In this document: positions 1 to 8,603 of the stretch, piece by piece | Position numbering within the stretch: the first letter of the stretch is position 1 | Layout: every line of letters begins with the position of its first letter | NCBI GenBank assembly: GCA_963719165.1 | Contig: CAVRAV010000001.1 | Coordinates: 62,001 to 126,000, forward strand | Source of the DNA: JAOUEA01 sp963719165 | GTDB taxonomy: Bacteria; Actinomycetota; UBA4738; HRBIN12 | Direction of reading: 5' to 3' | DNA: 64,000 bases | Made by a program: the position numbers and the translations under genes | Notes under the pieces: model-generated | What the model was told of the DNA's origin: nothing | Database searches by the model: none | What the model saw: the letters and a program-made list of their open reading frames with translations, nothing else

Positions 1-100
1 TTGTCGGTGACGTAGACCCGCACCCGTCGCGCGAAGCATGCGAGGGCGGTCACGTTCGTCGTGTAAGCGGCGCTCGGAAACACGACATCGGCGTCTCGAT
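1..100 (-). other. open minus-strand stretch running off the window edge
   Basis: Downstream of the MFS gene stop, one minus-strand frame stays open to the window edge and reads plausibly protein-like (for example VVFPSAAYTTNVTAL). No ATG or GTG with a ribosome binding site is visible at its head, so it could be the start of another gene of the same strand or chance. I do not assign a function. Confidence 0.2.
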
Positions 101-1822
101 CTACGACCCGGGGGTACCGTCGTCGCCGGCGGTCGGTAGTCGCTCATCCGCGATCGCCTCCACGCGCTCGCGGCTCTGGGGATGCCCGGTCACCGCTTCG
201 ATGAACGGGGCCCGCTCCAGGGTGAGGACCGTCATCGGGGTCTTCGCGGTCACCGTCGCGTTCCTTGGTACGTCGCGAAGCAGCGCGACCTCTCCGACGT
301 GATCGCCGGCGCCCTGCACGGCGACGTGGGCGCCGGCGCGCGTCACCTCGGCCTCGCCCGCGACGATCATGATGAATCGCTCGCCCACGTCGCCTTCGCG
401 GATGAGGATGCCCCCGGCCGGCACCTGCTCGCGCGAGAGGTTGCCCACGATCCGCTCGATCGCGGGCGGGGAGAGCGGCGCGAAGATCGGCATCCCCCGT
501 ACGAACCTGAGCGTTTCGGCGTCGGGCGCCTTGGCGTCGCGATCGATGGCCGACAGTGGGACCCACAGGGCCAGCATCACCGCGGGGGCGAGCACCGCCG
601 TGACCATCAGGGCGACACGGACGCCGAAGGCCGCGGCCAGGGCCGAGGCGCCGAGCGAGCCAACCGCCAGCGCGATGGTGCCGAGCCCTTCGAGGATCCC
701 GAACACCCGGGCGAGCATCTGGGCGGGGGCGATCCTCTGAAGGAGCGTGTTGCCCGCCACCCACGCGACGCTGCCTCCCGCGCCCGCCGCACCGAACAAG
801 ATGGGCGCGCTCCACACGGCGGGGGCTGCGCCGATCACGGCGAGCGGTCCGCCCACGATGAATGTCCCGCCTGCGAGCGAGGGCACGAGCCGACGCCGGC
901 CGATCAGGGACACCGCGATGGCCGCCCCCACGAGGCCGCCCAGGCCGAACGCGGAGCTCAGGAACCCCGCCCAACTCTGGCCCATGTCCAGCAGGGAGAT
1001 CGCGACGGCGACGAACAACACGTCGAGCGCCCCCACCACGATGAGCCCACCCGACAACACGAAGACGAGCAGCCTGGCGTGACGAGCATGCACGAGGAAC
1101 TGGAAGCCACCCATCGACTCCCGGATCACGCCCCGAGCGTCGAGTCGCTCCTTGGGTTCGGCCGCCGCATCGGGGATCCGGAGGCGCGCCACGAGCAGGG
1201 CCGCGATCAGCGTGACGAACGCGAAGACCGCGAAGACCGAGTCCGGGCCCCAGCGCCCGAGCAGTACGCCCGCCACGAACGGGCCCACGACGATGCCGAC
1301 GCCCTGGGCGAATGACGACACGGCGTTGGCGGCCGTGAGTTCCTCCGGGCCGTCCGAGACGGCGGGGAGCAGCGATGCTTGCACGGGCCGTGTGAAGGTG
1401 AAGCTCGCCGTCGCCACGGTCGCGAACAGCAGCGTCAGCGAGAAGGGCGCTTGTACGAACAGGGCTACGGCGACGACCCCGAGCGCGACGGCTTGGCCGA
1501 GGTAGCTGAGGAAGAGCACGCGGTCCCGCGGGAACCGATCTCCAGCGTAGGCGCCGAACGGGGCGATGAGACCCGCCGGAACGAGCTGGATCGCGGCCAC
1601 GGCTCCCGCCGCCGCGGCTCCGCCCCGCTCGTAGGCGTACACGAGGATCGCGACCCACGTCGCATACTCGGTCATGTTGAACCCGAGGAACGCGAGTTGG
1701 ATCCGCAGCAGCCTGGGCTTCCGCGCTACGGCCCCGACGACTCGGATCTGATCCCTCACCCTGGCGAGGATGGCATTTCGGGGAGCCGCCCGCTTGCGGC
1801 CCGGCCTCGGGCCGCGAACCAC
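101..1822 (-). CDS. MFS transporter with C-terminal cyclic-nucleotide-binding domain
   Basis: A 573-residue membrane protein. About residues 38-430 are hydrophobic and resemble a 12-helix major facilitator (MFS_3/enterobactin-exporter-like efflux). Residues about 445-560 form a Crp-type cNMP-binding domain with an intact phosphate-binding cassette at about 510-524 (GEVALLRDVPRNATV: the Gly-Glu and the Arg-Ala pair that hold the cyclic phosphate are present). It is inferred to be a carrier whose activity is gated by cAMP or cGMP; the substrate is unknown. It lies just downstream of the redoxin lipoprotein gene on the same strand, and 0.8 kb from an operon that encodes a nucleotide cyclase. The GTG start at 1822 is the first in frame; an ATG at 1848 overlapping the upstream stop (TGATG) is in another frame. 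Confidence 0.85.
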   Translation of the reverse strand: MVRGPRPGRKRAAPRNAILARVRDQIRVVGAVARKPRLLRIQLAFLGFNMTEYATWVAILVYAYERGGAAAAGAVAAIQLVPAGLIAPFGAYAGDRFPRDRVLFLSYLGQAVALGVVAVALFVQAPFSLTLLFATVATASFTFTRPVQASLLPAVSDGPEELTAANAVSSFAQGVGIVVGPFVAGVLLGRWGPDSVFAVFAFVTLIAALLVARLRIPDAAAEPKERLDARGVIRESMGGFQFLVHARHARLLVFVLSGGLIVVGALDVLFVAVAISLLDMGQSWAGFLSSAFGLGGLVGAAIAVSLIGRRRLVPSLAGGTFIVGGPLAVIGAAPAVWSAPILFGAAGAGGSVAWVAGNTLLQRIAPAQMLARVFGILEGLGTIALAVGSLGASALAAAFGVRVALMVTAVLAPAVMLALWVPLSAIDRDAKAPDAETLRFVRGMPIFAPLSPPAIERIVGNLSREQVPAGGILIREGDVGERFIMIVAGEAEVTRAGAHVAVQGAGDHVGEVALLRDVPRNATVTAKTPMTVLTLERAPFIEAVTGHPQSRERVEAIADERLPTAGDDGTPGS

Positions 1823-1847
1823 CGACCCGCGGTTTCGATGCTTCGCA

Positions 1848-2453
1848 TCAGGGCGACCGGGGCGAGGTTGCGCGTACGGTCTCGGCTCCCGCGCAACCCG
1901 AGGAGCACGCCTGGACCGCGTCCAGGATCGCGGACGGGTCTGTCGGGCCGACGAAGACGTTGCGCACGACGTGGTTCGCGTCCAGCACGAACACCGTCGG
2001 CGTTTGCTCCAGTTTCCACGTCGTCTCCTCGCGGGACCACTTCGCCGCGAGCGTAGGCAGCGTGAGACCGGTGGTCGCGACGAACTCCTGCGGCGATCCG
2101 TACCCCTTCACGGGGTCGACGGTGGACGGATCGTCGTAGTCCATCCCCACCGTGAGGATGTTCGCGTCCGGAGCGGCCTGGTCCCACGCGTGCTGCAACG
2201 CCGGGATCGACTCGATGCAGTGCGGGCACGCGTACAGCCAGAACGCCACGACGGTCGGCTTCCCGGTCATGGATCTCAGGTCGATCCGGCCGTCCCCGGT
2301 TAGGTCCGCTCCCGTCAGTGGCGGGGCGACCGAACCCACCAGAGCCTCCGCCGCCGCCGGGCCCGAGCCGGCGTCGGCCGACGAGCAGGCCGCCAGAGCG
2401 ACCACCAGCATGCACGCCGCAATCGCGATCCGTACAGGTCCCTTGCTGTGCAT
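1848..2453 (-). CDS. redoxin-family (TlpA-like) lipoprotein
   Basis: A 201-residue exported thioredoxin-fold protein. The N-terminus is a lipoprotein signal with a lipobox LAAC at residues 20-23. A CPHC redox pair sits at 76-79 after the strand TVVAFWLYA, typical of TlpA/ResA-like thiol-disulfide proteins. A cis-Pro loop is visible in TPTVFVLD. The start is ATG 2453, preceded by an AGGAGG ribosome binding site; longer open sequence upstream has no coding character. Probably a membrane-anchored disulfide reductant on the outer face. Co-directional with the MFS-cNMP gene, 25 bp apart, so probably one transcript. Confidence 0.88.
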   Translation of the reverse strand: MHSKGPVRIAIAACMLVVALAACSSADAGSGPAAAEALVGSVAPPLTGADLTGDGRIDLRSMTGKPTVVAFWLYACPHCIESIPALQHAWDQAAPDANILTVGMDYDDPSTVDPVKGYGSPQEFVATTGLTLPTLAAKWSREETTWKLEQTPTVFVLDANHVVRNVFVGPTDPSAILDAVQACSSGCAGAETVRATSPRSP

Positions 2454-2582
2454 CCCATCCTCCTCGCGGTTGGTGTCACGACCGTAGGAAGGGGCGGGGC
2501 CCACCACATCGGGGAAGGCCCTCGGATCGTTCTGGGGGCTAGCCCCGATGCGGGGGAATCCCTCGAGTGCCACCATGTCCCC

Positions 2583-2948
2583 ATGACCGGACGTGTGCTC
2601 ATCGTGGATGACAGCGCCGGCTTCCGAGCGCAGGCGCGGGCGATGCTCGCCGCGGCCGGATACGAGGTCATCGGCGAGGCAGAGGACGGCCGGGCTGCCA
2701 TGGCCTTGGCGCGACGGCTGGACCCCGAGCTCGTGGTGCTCGACGTGCAACTTCCCGACATCTCCGGGCTGGAGGTTGCCCGGCTGTTGCACGAGGAGAC
2801 GAACCCCCCGGCCATCATCCTGATCTCGAGCCGCGAGGCATCGGACTACGGCGCCCGGGTCGACCGCAGCGGCGCCCGGGGCTTCATCTCGAAGGCGGAG
2901 CTCTCGGCCCATGCCATCGAGGTCGTGCTGAGCACGGATGGACGATGA
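2583..2948 (+). CDS. single-domain response regulator (receiver only)
   Basis: A 121-residue stand-alone REC domain. The acidic pair is in VLIVDDS, the phosphoacceptor Asp in VVLDVQLPD, the Ser/Thr position in LISSR and the conserved Lys in FISKAEL. There is no output domain, so it should act by protein contact or as a phosphate sink. The start ATG 2583 was chosen because the domain begins there; upstream codons are not protein-like. Its stop overlaps the ATG of the histidine kinase gene (ATGA at 2945-2948), so the two are translationally coupled. Confidence 0.9.
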   Translation: MTGRVLIVDDSAGFRAQARAMLAAAGYEVIGEAEDGRAAMALARRLDPELVVLDVQLPDISGLEVARLLHEETNPPAIILISSREASDYGARVDRSGARGFISKAELSAHAIEVVLSTDGR

Positions 2949-4681
2949 CTGCGAGGAGGTGGTGGCTCGCGCTGGTCACCGCCGCCGCGGTCGTCTGGGC
3001 GCTGGGAGGCGAGTGGGTCAGCATCAGCCGGGGCGTCCCGGAGAATCACTTCCTGGACGCGCTCGTCGGCCTCAGCTTCTTCGCGGCGGGGATCATCGCG
3101 ATCGATCGTCTCCCCGGCAACGTCTTAGGCCCGCTCATGGTCGCCTACGCCGCGACCTGGTTCGCCGGCAACTGGTCCAACCTCGACACGTGGCCGACCC
3201 TCGTCCTGTTCGCAGTTGGCGACGCGCTCTCGACCGCGCTCCTTGCGCACGTCTTCCTGGCCTACCCGAGCGGTCACGTTCGTCGAGGATTCGATCGCAG
3301 CGTCCTGTGGGGCATCTACATCTCGACCATCGCGACCGGGCTCCTCTACTGGCTCACGTGGGAGCCCGCGGCGTCGGGATGCACCGAGTGCCACTGGAGC
3401 TTGGCGCTGTTCCCCAGCCGATCGGTGTCCGAGGTCGCGTTTCGGATGATCGACGCTTCGACGTTCGTGTTGGTCCCGTTGTTCCTCTGGGCGATCGGGC
3501 GTCGGTGGTGGCACGCTTCCCGCGCCGAGCGTCGATCCCTCTCGGCGCTCTGGATCGCGGGGGTGATGCTCGCGGTCGCCCTGCTCTTGGACACGTTCGC
3601 TTCCTCGGCGCCGGGGGACGGATTCGGCTACCTCCTGTGGGAGATCCGGTGCGTGGTCCTCATCAGCGTGCCGCATCATCTTCGTGTGGGGGTTGCTGTC
3701 GACGCGCCTGGCTCGCAGCGCGGTCGGGGATCTGGTGGTGGAGCTCGAGGGGCAGGGCCCCGTCGGTGGGCTCCGCGACGTGTTGGCTCGCACGCTGGGG
3801 GACCCTACGCTGGAGGTCGCGTACGCGATCGAAGGTGAGGATCGATGGGCGGACGCCGACGGGCTTCCCGTCCCGCGACCGGTCGGTGACGAGGGAGCCG
3901 GCCACCGGACGGTGACGATCGTCGAACGCGACGGGATCGCGCTCGCCGCCCTCACTCACGATCGGGCGCTGGACGCCGACCTCGTCCGAGCGGCCGGCGC
4001 CGCGGCGGGGATGGCGATCGTGAACGAGCGCCTTCGGGCCCAGGTTCGGGCGCAGCTCGAGGAGGTGCGGGCATCGCGGCAGACGGATCGTCGAAGCCGG
4101 GGACCGCGAGCGGCGGCGGGTGGAACGCGACCTGCACGACGGCGCGCAGCAGCACCTGGTGACGGTTTCCCTCGCCCTCGCGATGCTGCGCGATCGCGAC
4201 GATGTCGACCCGGCGACGAGCGCCGCCTTGGGCGAGACGTCGGCCGAGCTCAAGCGAGCCATCGCCGAGCTCCGCGACCTCGCCCGCGGGATCCACCCCG
4301 CGATCCTCACGGAGGAAGGCTTGGCGGCCGCGGTCGAATCGCTGGCGAGCCGAGTCCCGCGTCCCCGTCCTCGTACGTGCGGACATGGGCGAGCGGTTGC
4401 CGGGGCCCGTCGAGGCCACCGCATACTTCGTGGTCTCGGAGTCGCTGGCGAACGTCGCGAAGCACGCGGGGGCGGGGAGCGCGCGGGTCGACCTGTGCAG
4501 GCGCAACGGGTGTCTGCGCGTCGAGGTGATCGACGACGGACGGGGCGGTGCGGACATCGGCCGTGGATCTGGGATCGGCGGCCTTCAGGACCGCGTCGCC
4601 GCGATCGGCGGGACGTTGTGGATCGAGAGCCCCCCTGGGCGCGGCACGAGCGTGTTCGCGGAGATCCCGAGCGATGGCTGA
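2945..4681 (+). pseudogene. membrane sensor histidine kinase, interrupted by three frameshifts
   Basis: Read across three frames this is a complete NarX/DesK-type kinase of about 578 residues. An N-terminal multi-helix membrane part (about 2945-3665) is followed by a linker and GAF-like part (WGLLSTRLARSAVGDLVVEL onward), then HisKA_3 with the phospho-His in LERDLHDGAQQHL (about 4120-4160), and HATPase_c with the N-box ESLANVAKHAG and G-boxes DDGRG and GSGIGGLQDR. The frame changes near 3664-3672, near 4075-4084 (before RIVEAGDRERRR) and near 4355-4362 (before SRVPVLVRADM). Each change fits a single-base indel. It overlaps the receiver gene upstream and the cyclase-receiver fusion downstream. 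It may be a real pseudogene or carry sequencing errors. Confidence 0.85.
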
Positions 4682-5840
4682 GGGCTTCGCCACGCCGAAG
4701 ACATTCCTGATCGCCGACGTCCGTGGCTACACGGCCTTCACGGGCGAACACGGAGACGAGGCGGCCGCCGCGCTCACGGCTTCCTTCGCCTCCGTGACCC
4801 GGGAGGTGGTCGGTGGGTTCGACGGGAACGCGATCGAGTTCCGGGGGGACGAGGCGTTGGTCGTGTTCGAATCGCCTCGCGCGGCCATCCGTGCGGCGTG
4901 CGCGTTGCAGATGGCCCTCGCGGGCGGCGCGGGAGGAACGGCGATCCCCGTCGGGATCGGGCTCGACGTGGGCGAGGCGATCCTCGCCGATGACGGATTC
5001 CGCGGGGCGGCCCTGAACCTCGCCGCGCGTCTGTGCGGGATCGCGGCGGCGGGCGAGGTCCTGGCGACCCAGGAGTTGCTGCACCTCGCTGGCCCGATCG
5101 AGGGAGTCGCGTACGACGATCGCGGGCCGACCAGGTTCAAGAACGTCGCGGAGCCCGTGCACGTGCTGCGGGTCGTCCCCGACGGTGACGACCCCGCCGC
5201 GGCGTTCCGCGGCGGGGCTGAACCAGCCGCCGCTCCCATCCGCGCCGTGGTGGCGGACGACTCCGTGCTGTTCCGCGAGGGTGTGGCCAGCGTGCTGGCG
5301 GAGCACGGGATCGACGTGGTCGCACAGGCGGCCGACGCCGAGGAGCTTCACGTCCTCGTCGACCGCGAACGTCCCGATGTGGTGTTGACGGACATCCGGA
5401 TGCCGCCCACCAACTCGAACGAAGGCTTGGTCGCCGCGCAGAGGATCCGAGCAGAGCATCCGGACGTCGGCGTGGTGGTGCTGTCCCAATACGTCGAGAC
5501 GACGCACGCCGTGAAGCTGCTCCAGGAGTCGCCGCAGGGCGTCGGGTACCTATTGAAGGACCGCGTCTCCGACATCGCCGAATTCGTGGACATCGTTCGA
5601 CGGGTCGCCCGCGGTGGTTCGGCGATCGACCCGGAGGTGGTCGCGCAACTCCTCGGTCGTGGCGGCGATCGTGTCGCTCTCGCCGCGCTCACGGACCGGG
5701 AGCGCGAGATCCTCGAGCTCATGGCGGAGGGCCGGTCGAACCAGGCGATCTGCGAGCACCTCTTCCTGTCTCCGAAGACGGTCGAGAGCCACGTGGGATC
5801 GATCTTCTCGAAGCTGGGGCTCGATGCCCGCCGCCGATGA
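4674..5840 (+). CDS. class III nucleotide cyclase fused to a NarL-type response regulator
   Basis: A three-part protein of 388 residues as read. Residues about 8-165 are a class III adenylate/guanylate cyclase domain with both metal Asp motifs (FLIADVRGYTAF and FRGDEALVVF) and the Asn/Arg segment LNLAARL. About 190-305 is a receiver domain (VVADDS, phospho-Asp in LTDIRMPP, Lys in YLLKD). About 330-388 is a LuxR helix-turn-helix (LTDREREILELMAEG). The start ATG 4674 overlaps the end of the kinase gene by 8 bases. The usual C-terminal tail of this family (DDHRRVLAVVMFLR) is present, but in the +1 frame from about 5823 to 5895. A 1-base indel near 5823 has therefore probably shortened the called product by some 20 residues. 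Confidence 0.85.
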   Translation: MAEGFATPKTFLIADVRGYTAFTGEHGDEAAAALTASFASVTREVVGGFDGNAIEFRGDEALVVFESPRAAIRAACALQMALAGGAGGTAIPVGIGLDVGEAILADDGFRGAALNLAARLCGIAAAGEVLATQELLHLAGPIEGVAYDDRGPTRFKNVAEPVHVLRVVPDGDDPAAAFRGGAEPAAAPIRAVVADDSVLFREGVASVLAEHGIDVVAQAADAEELHVLVDRERPDVVLTDIRMPPTNSNEGLVAAQRIRAEHPDVGVVVLSQYVETTHAVKLLQESPQGVGYLLKDRVSDIAEFVDIVRRVARGGSAIDPEVVAQLLGRGGDRVALAALTDREREILELMAEGRSNQAICEHLFLSPKTVESHVGSIFSKLGLDARRR

Positions 5841-5939
5841 CCACCGCCGCGTCCTGGCGGTCGTGATGTTCCTGCGAGGCGCAGGGTCGAGCTGAGGCTT
5901 CCGGCCGCGCGGCCCTCGCGTCGAGCTACCCTGGGATCG

Positions 5940-6518
5940 ATGGGTACGCTCGAACAACTCCAGGCGATGATCGATGACATCCGTGCCGCGCCCTCCGAGG
6001 TCGGTGTGGTCGAATTGATCGTTCGGCGGCCGGCGCCCGACGAGCGCGAGGTCGTGGAGGAGGCGCGCCTGGACGTCGCCGACGGTCTCGTCGGCGACTC
6101 GTGGAGGTCGCGGGGAAGCAGCAGCATGCCCGACCGTTCGGCAGATCCCTTGGCGCAACTCACCGTGATGAACGCGCGCGCCACCGCCGCGGTCGCCGGC
6201 GACATCTCGCGATGGCCGATCGCCGGCGATCAGGTCTACGCGGACTTCGATATCGGTGTGGCACACCTGCCTCCCGGCACCAGGCTCACGATCGGCGACG
6301 CCGAGATCGAGGTTTCCGAGAAACCGCACACCGGTTGCGCCAAGTTCTCGTCGCGATTCGGCGTGGACGCGTTGCGGTTCGTGAGCACGCCCGAGGGCCG
6401 TAGCCTGCGACTCCGTGGCATGAACACATGGGTGACGAAGAGCGGGACCGTGCGAGTCGGCGATCAGATCTCGGTCAGTGAGGCGTCCGTGGGTGGGTCT
6501 TCGCCACGTCGCCGATGA
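5940..6518 (+). CDS. MOSC-domain protein
   Basis: A 192-residue protein with the MOSC (molybdenum cofactor sulfurase C-terminal) core. The ordered motifs GLVGDSW, LTVMNARA, the GDQVYADFDIG loop and the conserved Cys in EKPHTGCAKFSSRFG are all visible. MOSC proteins of this YiiM-like type handle sulfur or molybdenum-cofactor-linked reductions; the exact substrate cannot be read from sequence. The 3' end overlaps the convergent hydrolase gene (6475-6518), so the last residues may be dispensable. Confidence 0.85.
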   Translation: MGTLEQLQAMIDDIRAAPSEVGVVELIVRRPAPDEREVVEEARLDVADGLVGDSWRSRGSSSMPDRSADPLAQLTVMNARATAAVAGDISRWPIAGDQVYADFDIGVAHLPPGTRLTIGDAEIEVSEKPHTGCAKFSSRFGVDALRFVSTPEGRSLRLRGMNTWVTKSGTVRVGDQISVSEASVGGSSPRRR

Positions 6519-7188
6519 TCGCGGCGACTTCGCGCGGACGCGACCACATCGGCCAATGGCTCGTCGGCAGGTCGACCCACGCCACGTCTCGAACCTCCGT
6601 CAGGCCGGCGAGCCAAGCGTAGCCATCCTTCACGGCAGCCTTGTATTCCGCCGACGTGAATCCCGTGCAGATGACCGTGCTCGGGATGGAGAGCCGCGTC
6701 TCGTCGGTCAGCTCGATCTTCTCGCGTAGCACCCCACCGGGCTCGGGCACGGCGCGGGCGCGGAAGGTTTCGAGCTGCTCGTCCGTGAGGCCGTCGAAGT
6801 TCTCCTCCTTCCGGAGCTCGTCCAGCGACATCGGCTTCTCGACGGCTTCGAAGCTGGGATCGAGCGGGGGCACGCCGGGGGCAGAGTCGACGTAGACCAT
6901 GGCGGCGATGAGGTCGGGAACGCGGTCGCTCGCGACGTAGCCGGAGAACCCCGTGCCGCTGTGCACTGCGAGCACGGCGGGAGCCTCCGCCGCCCCGACG
7001 GCCTCGCAGATCGCCTCGACGTGGTCGGACAGCGTGATCGCGGAACGGTCGACGTCGACGGACTCGAGACCGGGCAGCGTCAGCGCGGTGACGTGATGGC
7101 CGTCGGCGCGCAGCGTGGCGGCGACCTCGTCCCACGCCCACGCGCCCAGCCAGAATCCGGGAACCAGGACGATCGGCGCGCTCGTCAT
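6475..7188 (-). CDS. alpha/beta hydrolase
   Basis: A 237-residue single-domain alpha/beta-hydrolase (AB_hydrolase_6-like). It begins with the oxyanion region IVLVPGFWLGAW. The nucleophile elbow reads VHSGTG around residue 95, so Ser is present though the surrounding Gly pattern is atypical. SHWPMW near the end supplies the catalytic His. The ATG at 7188 is the chosen start. The frame upstream stays open with no stop into the C-terminal part of the neighbouring VOC gene, so a fused product is formally possible. Converges on the MOSC gene with a 44-base overlap. Confidence 0.8.
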   Translation of the reverse strand: MTSAPIVLVPGFWLGAWAWDEVAATLRADGHHVTALTLPGLESVDVDRSAITLSDHVEAICEAVGAAEAPAVLAVHSGTGFSGYVASDRVPDLIAAMVYVDSAPGVPPLDPSFEAVEKPMSLDELRKEENFDGLTDEQLETFRARAVPEPGGVLREKIELTDETRLSIPSTVICTGFTSAEYKAAVKDGYAWLAGLTEVRDVAWVDLPTSHWPMWSRPREVAAIIGDVAKTHPRTPH

Positions 7189-7613
7189 CCCTCGACCGTC
7201 GCCGGGAGCGTCGAAAGGGTCGGTCCTCTCATCACGTCTCGTCCCTTGAGCCTCGGCCTCGAACTCGGCACCGAACCGAAGCCTGGCGAACGTCCAGAGG
7301 TTGCCCTCGACGTCGGACGCGCTGAAGCCACGCTGGCCACCCGGCCCATCTGCGGACCGCCCAGGACTCGCCCACCGCGAGCAAGGACTCGTTCATGATG
7401 GGCGTCCGGATCGTCGACCTGAACGTAGACCCATCCCTGCCCGATGTGGGTCCCGTGCAGGTCGGCGGGCCGGTCCGTCTGCGCCACGGCGACGCCCTTG
7501 CCCCAACGGATCTCCGCTGCGCCATCGATCCTCACCACGGTGAGCCCGAACACGTCCTCCAGTTGATGCAATGCCGCATCGAGCTCGCCGTACGTCAACA
7601 GGGGGCAGGTCAT
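7189..7613 (-). pseudogene. VOC/glyoxalase-family protein, frameshifted
   Basis: The first part (from ATG 7613) reads TYGELDAALHQLEDVFGLTV and GQGWVYVQVDDPDAHHERVL, a vicinal-oxygen-chelate fold. The closing beta strands (GQRGFSASDVEGNLWTFARL) are in a different frame, so the reading frame breaks near 7340-7360. In the corrected frame no stop occurs before the ATG of the alpha/beta hydrolase. The start overlaps the MBL hydrolase stop by 4 bases (ATGA), indicating one operon. The function of the family member (glyoxalase, bleomycin-resistance-like or dioxygenase) is not resolvable. Confidence 0.8.
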
Positions 7614-8329
7614 CCGACCTGACCTTCCCCTCGGGTCCCCGGGCGTGCCCAGACTTCCTGATCGTGTGCGAAATGCACCCGGACCGGATCGAACGAGCGC
7701 AGGCGCTCGACGGAGCTCGGATACTCGGGATCCTTCGCGGCGGAGGCGCCGGAGGCCGATGGGTCCGTCGCGCCGTCCCATTCGGCGCGCGACTGCACGG
7801 CCTGGCCCGCGAGCACGACCGCTCCATCCGATGTGTCGAGCACGAGTGATTGATGGCCCGCCGTGTGTCCCGGCGTCGGGATCAACCGCAACGCGGGTGC
7901 GACCTCGATCTCACCGTCTAGGAGCTCATAGGTCAGGCCCGGCGCGTCGATCCACTCCGGCACGGTGTAGTCCGGTTCGTGCACCTTGGCCCACTCGACC
8001 CGCTGGACGAAGATCGGCACGCCCTTGGGGATCCGGACGTTCTGGCCGCTGTGGTCGAAGTGGAGGTGGCAATTCGCCACGCCGGTGATGTCGACGAGCG
8101 AGATCCCGTGCTCGGCGAGCGCATCCTCGATCGCCGTGACTCGCGGCGTGAACGTCGACTGGACCTCGGCGTTGCCGAAGCCCACGCCGTTGTCGAACAG
8201 GAAGACGCCGTCTCGATGCTCGACGGCGTGCGCGTAGGAAGGCCACCACTCGCGGCGAAGTTGCTCCTGCTCGTCCGGAGGCAGCCGTAGCTCGGAGACC
8301 AGGAACGGGATGACGCGGACGTCCGGCAC
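7610..8329 (-). CDS. MBL-fold metallo-hydrolase (N-acyl-homoserine-lactonase-like)
   Basis: A 239-residue metallo-beta-lactamase-fold enzyme. The zinc motif HxHxDH is seen as HLHFDHSG, followed by PTPGHTAGHQSLV (third metal His) and the closing VHFAHDQE. The length and the order of motifs match AHL lactonases and related quorum-quenching or thioesterase-like members, but the substrate is inference. The start is placed at GTG 8329, because longer readings run into the LapA-like gene upstream. Its stop overlaps the VOC gene start, and the LapA-like gene ends 10 bases upstream. Confidence 0.85.
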   Translation of the reverse strand: MPDVRVIPFLVSELRLPPDEQEQLRREWWPSYAHAVEHRDGVFLFDNGVGFGNAEVQSTFTPRVTAIEDALAEHGISLVDITGVANCHLHFDHSGQNVRIPKGVPIFVQRVEWAKVHEPDYTVPEWIDAPGLTYELLDGEIEVAPALRLIPTPGHTAGHQSLVLDTSDGAVVLAGQAVQSRAEWDGATDPSASGASAAKDPEYPSSVERLRSFDPVRVHFAHDQEVWARPGTRGEGQVG

Positions 8330-8339
8330 GCGCTCGATG

Positions 8340-8603
8340 CTATCGCGCTTCCCGCCGCTCCTTGCGGCGCCGGTGACGGCGCATGACGCCCAAGCCGAAC
8401 CACACCAGCGCGCCGAGGACGGCCGAGGCCAGCACGACGAGCCAGAGCGGCCATGTGAAGTGCCAGACGAGGAAGTCCAGCCGGACATCCTCGGTGTTTT
8501 GGATCATGAAGATGATCAGCAGGCCGACGCCGGTGAGTGACGCGATCGCCCCTCCACCGAGTCGACGACCGTCGGGCTTCTGGTCCGAACCATTCTCCAG
8601 CAT
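8340..8603 (-). CDS. LapA-domain (DUF1049) small membrane protein
   Basis: An 87-residue protein with two transmembrane segments. The first carries the family signature (GLLIIFMIQNTEDVRLDFLVW, here residues about 26-46) and the second is WPLWLVVLASAVLGALVWFG. A basic tail (RRHRRRKERREAR) is cytoplasmic. The pattern matches LapA/YciM-associated DUF1049 proteins common in actinobacteria, whose role is poorly defined. First gene of a probable minus-strand run LapA-MBL-VOC-hydrolase. Confidence 0.85.
   Translation of the reverse strand: MLENGSDQKPDGRRLGGGAIASLTGVGLLIIFMIQNTEDVRLDFLVWHFTWPLWLVVLASAVLGALVWFGLGVMRRHRRRKERREAR

Noticed and set aside
2945..4681. Programmed ribosomal frameshifting in the kinase gene
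   Set aside because: Three shifts at unrelated sites without slippery sequences are far more likely indels.
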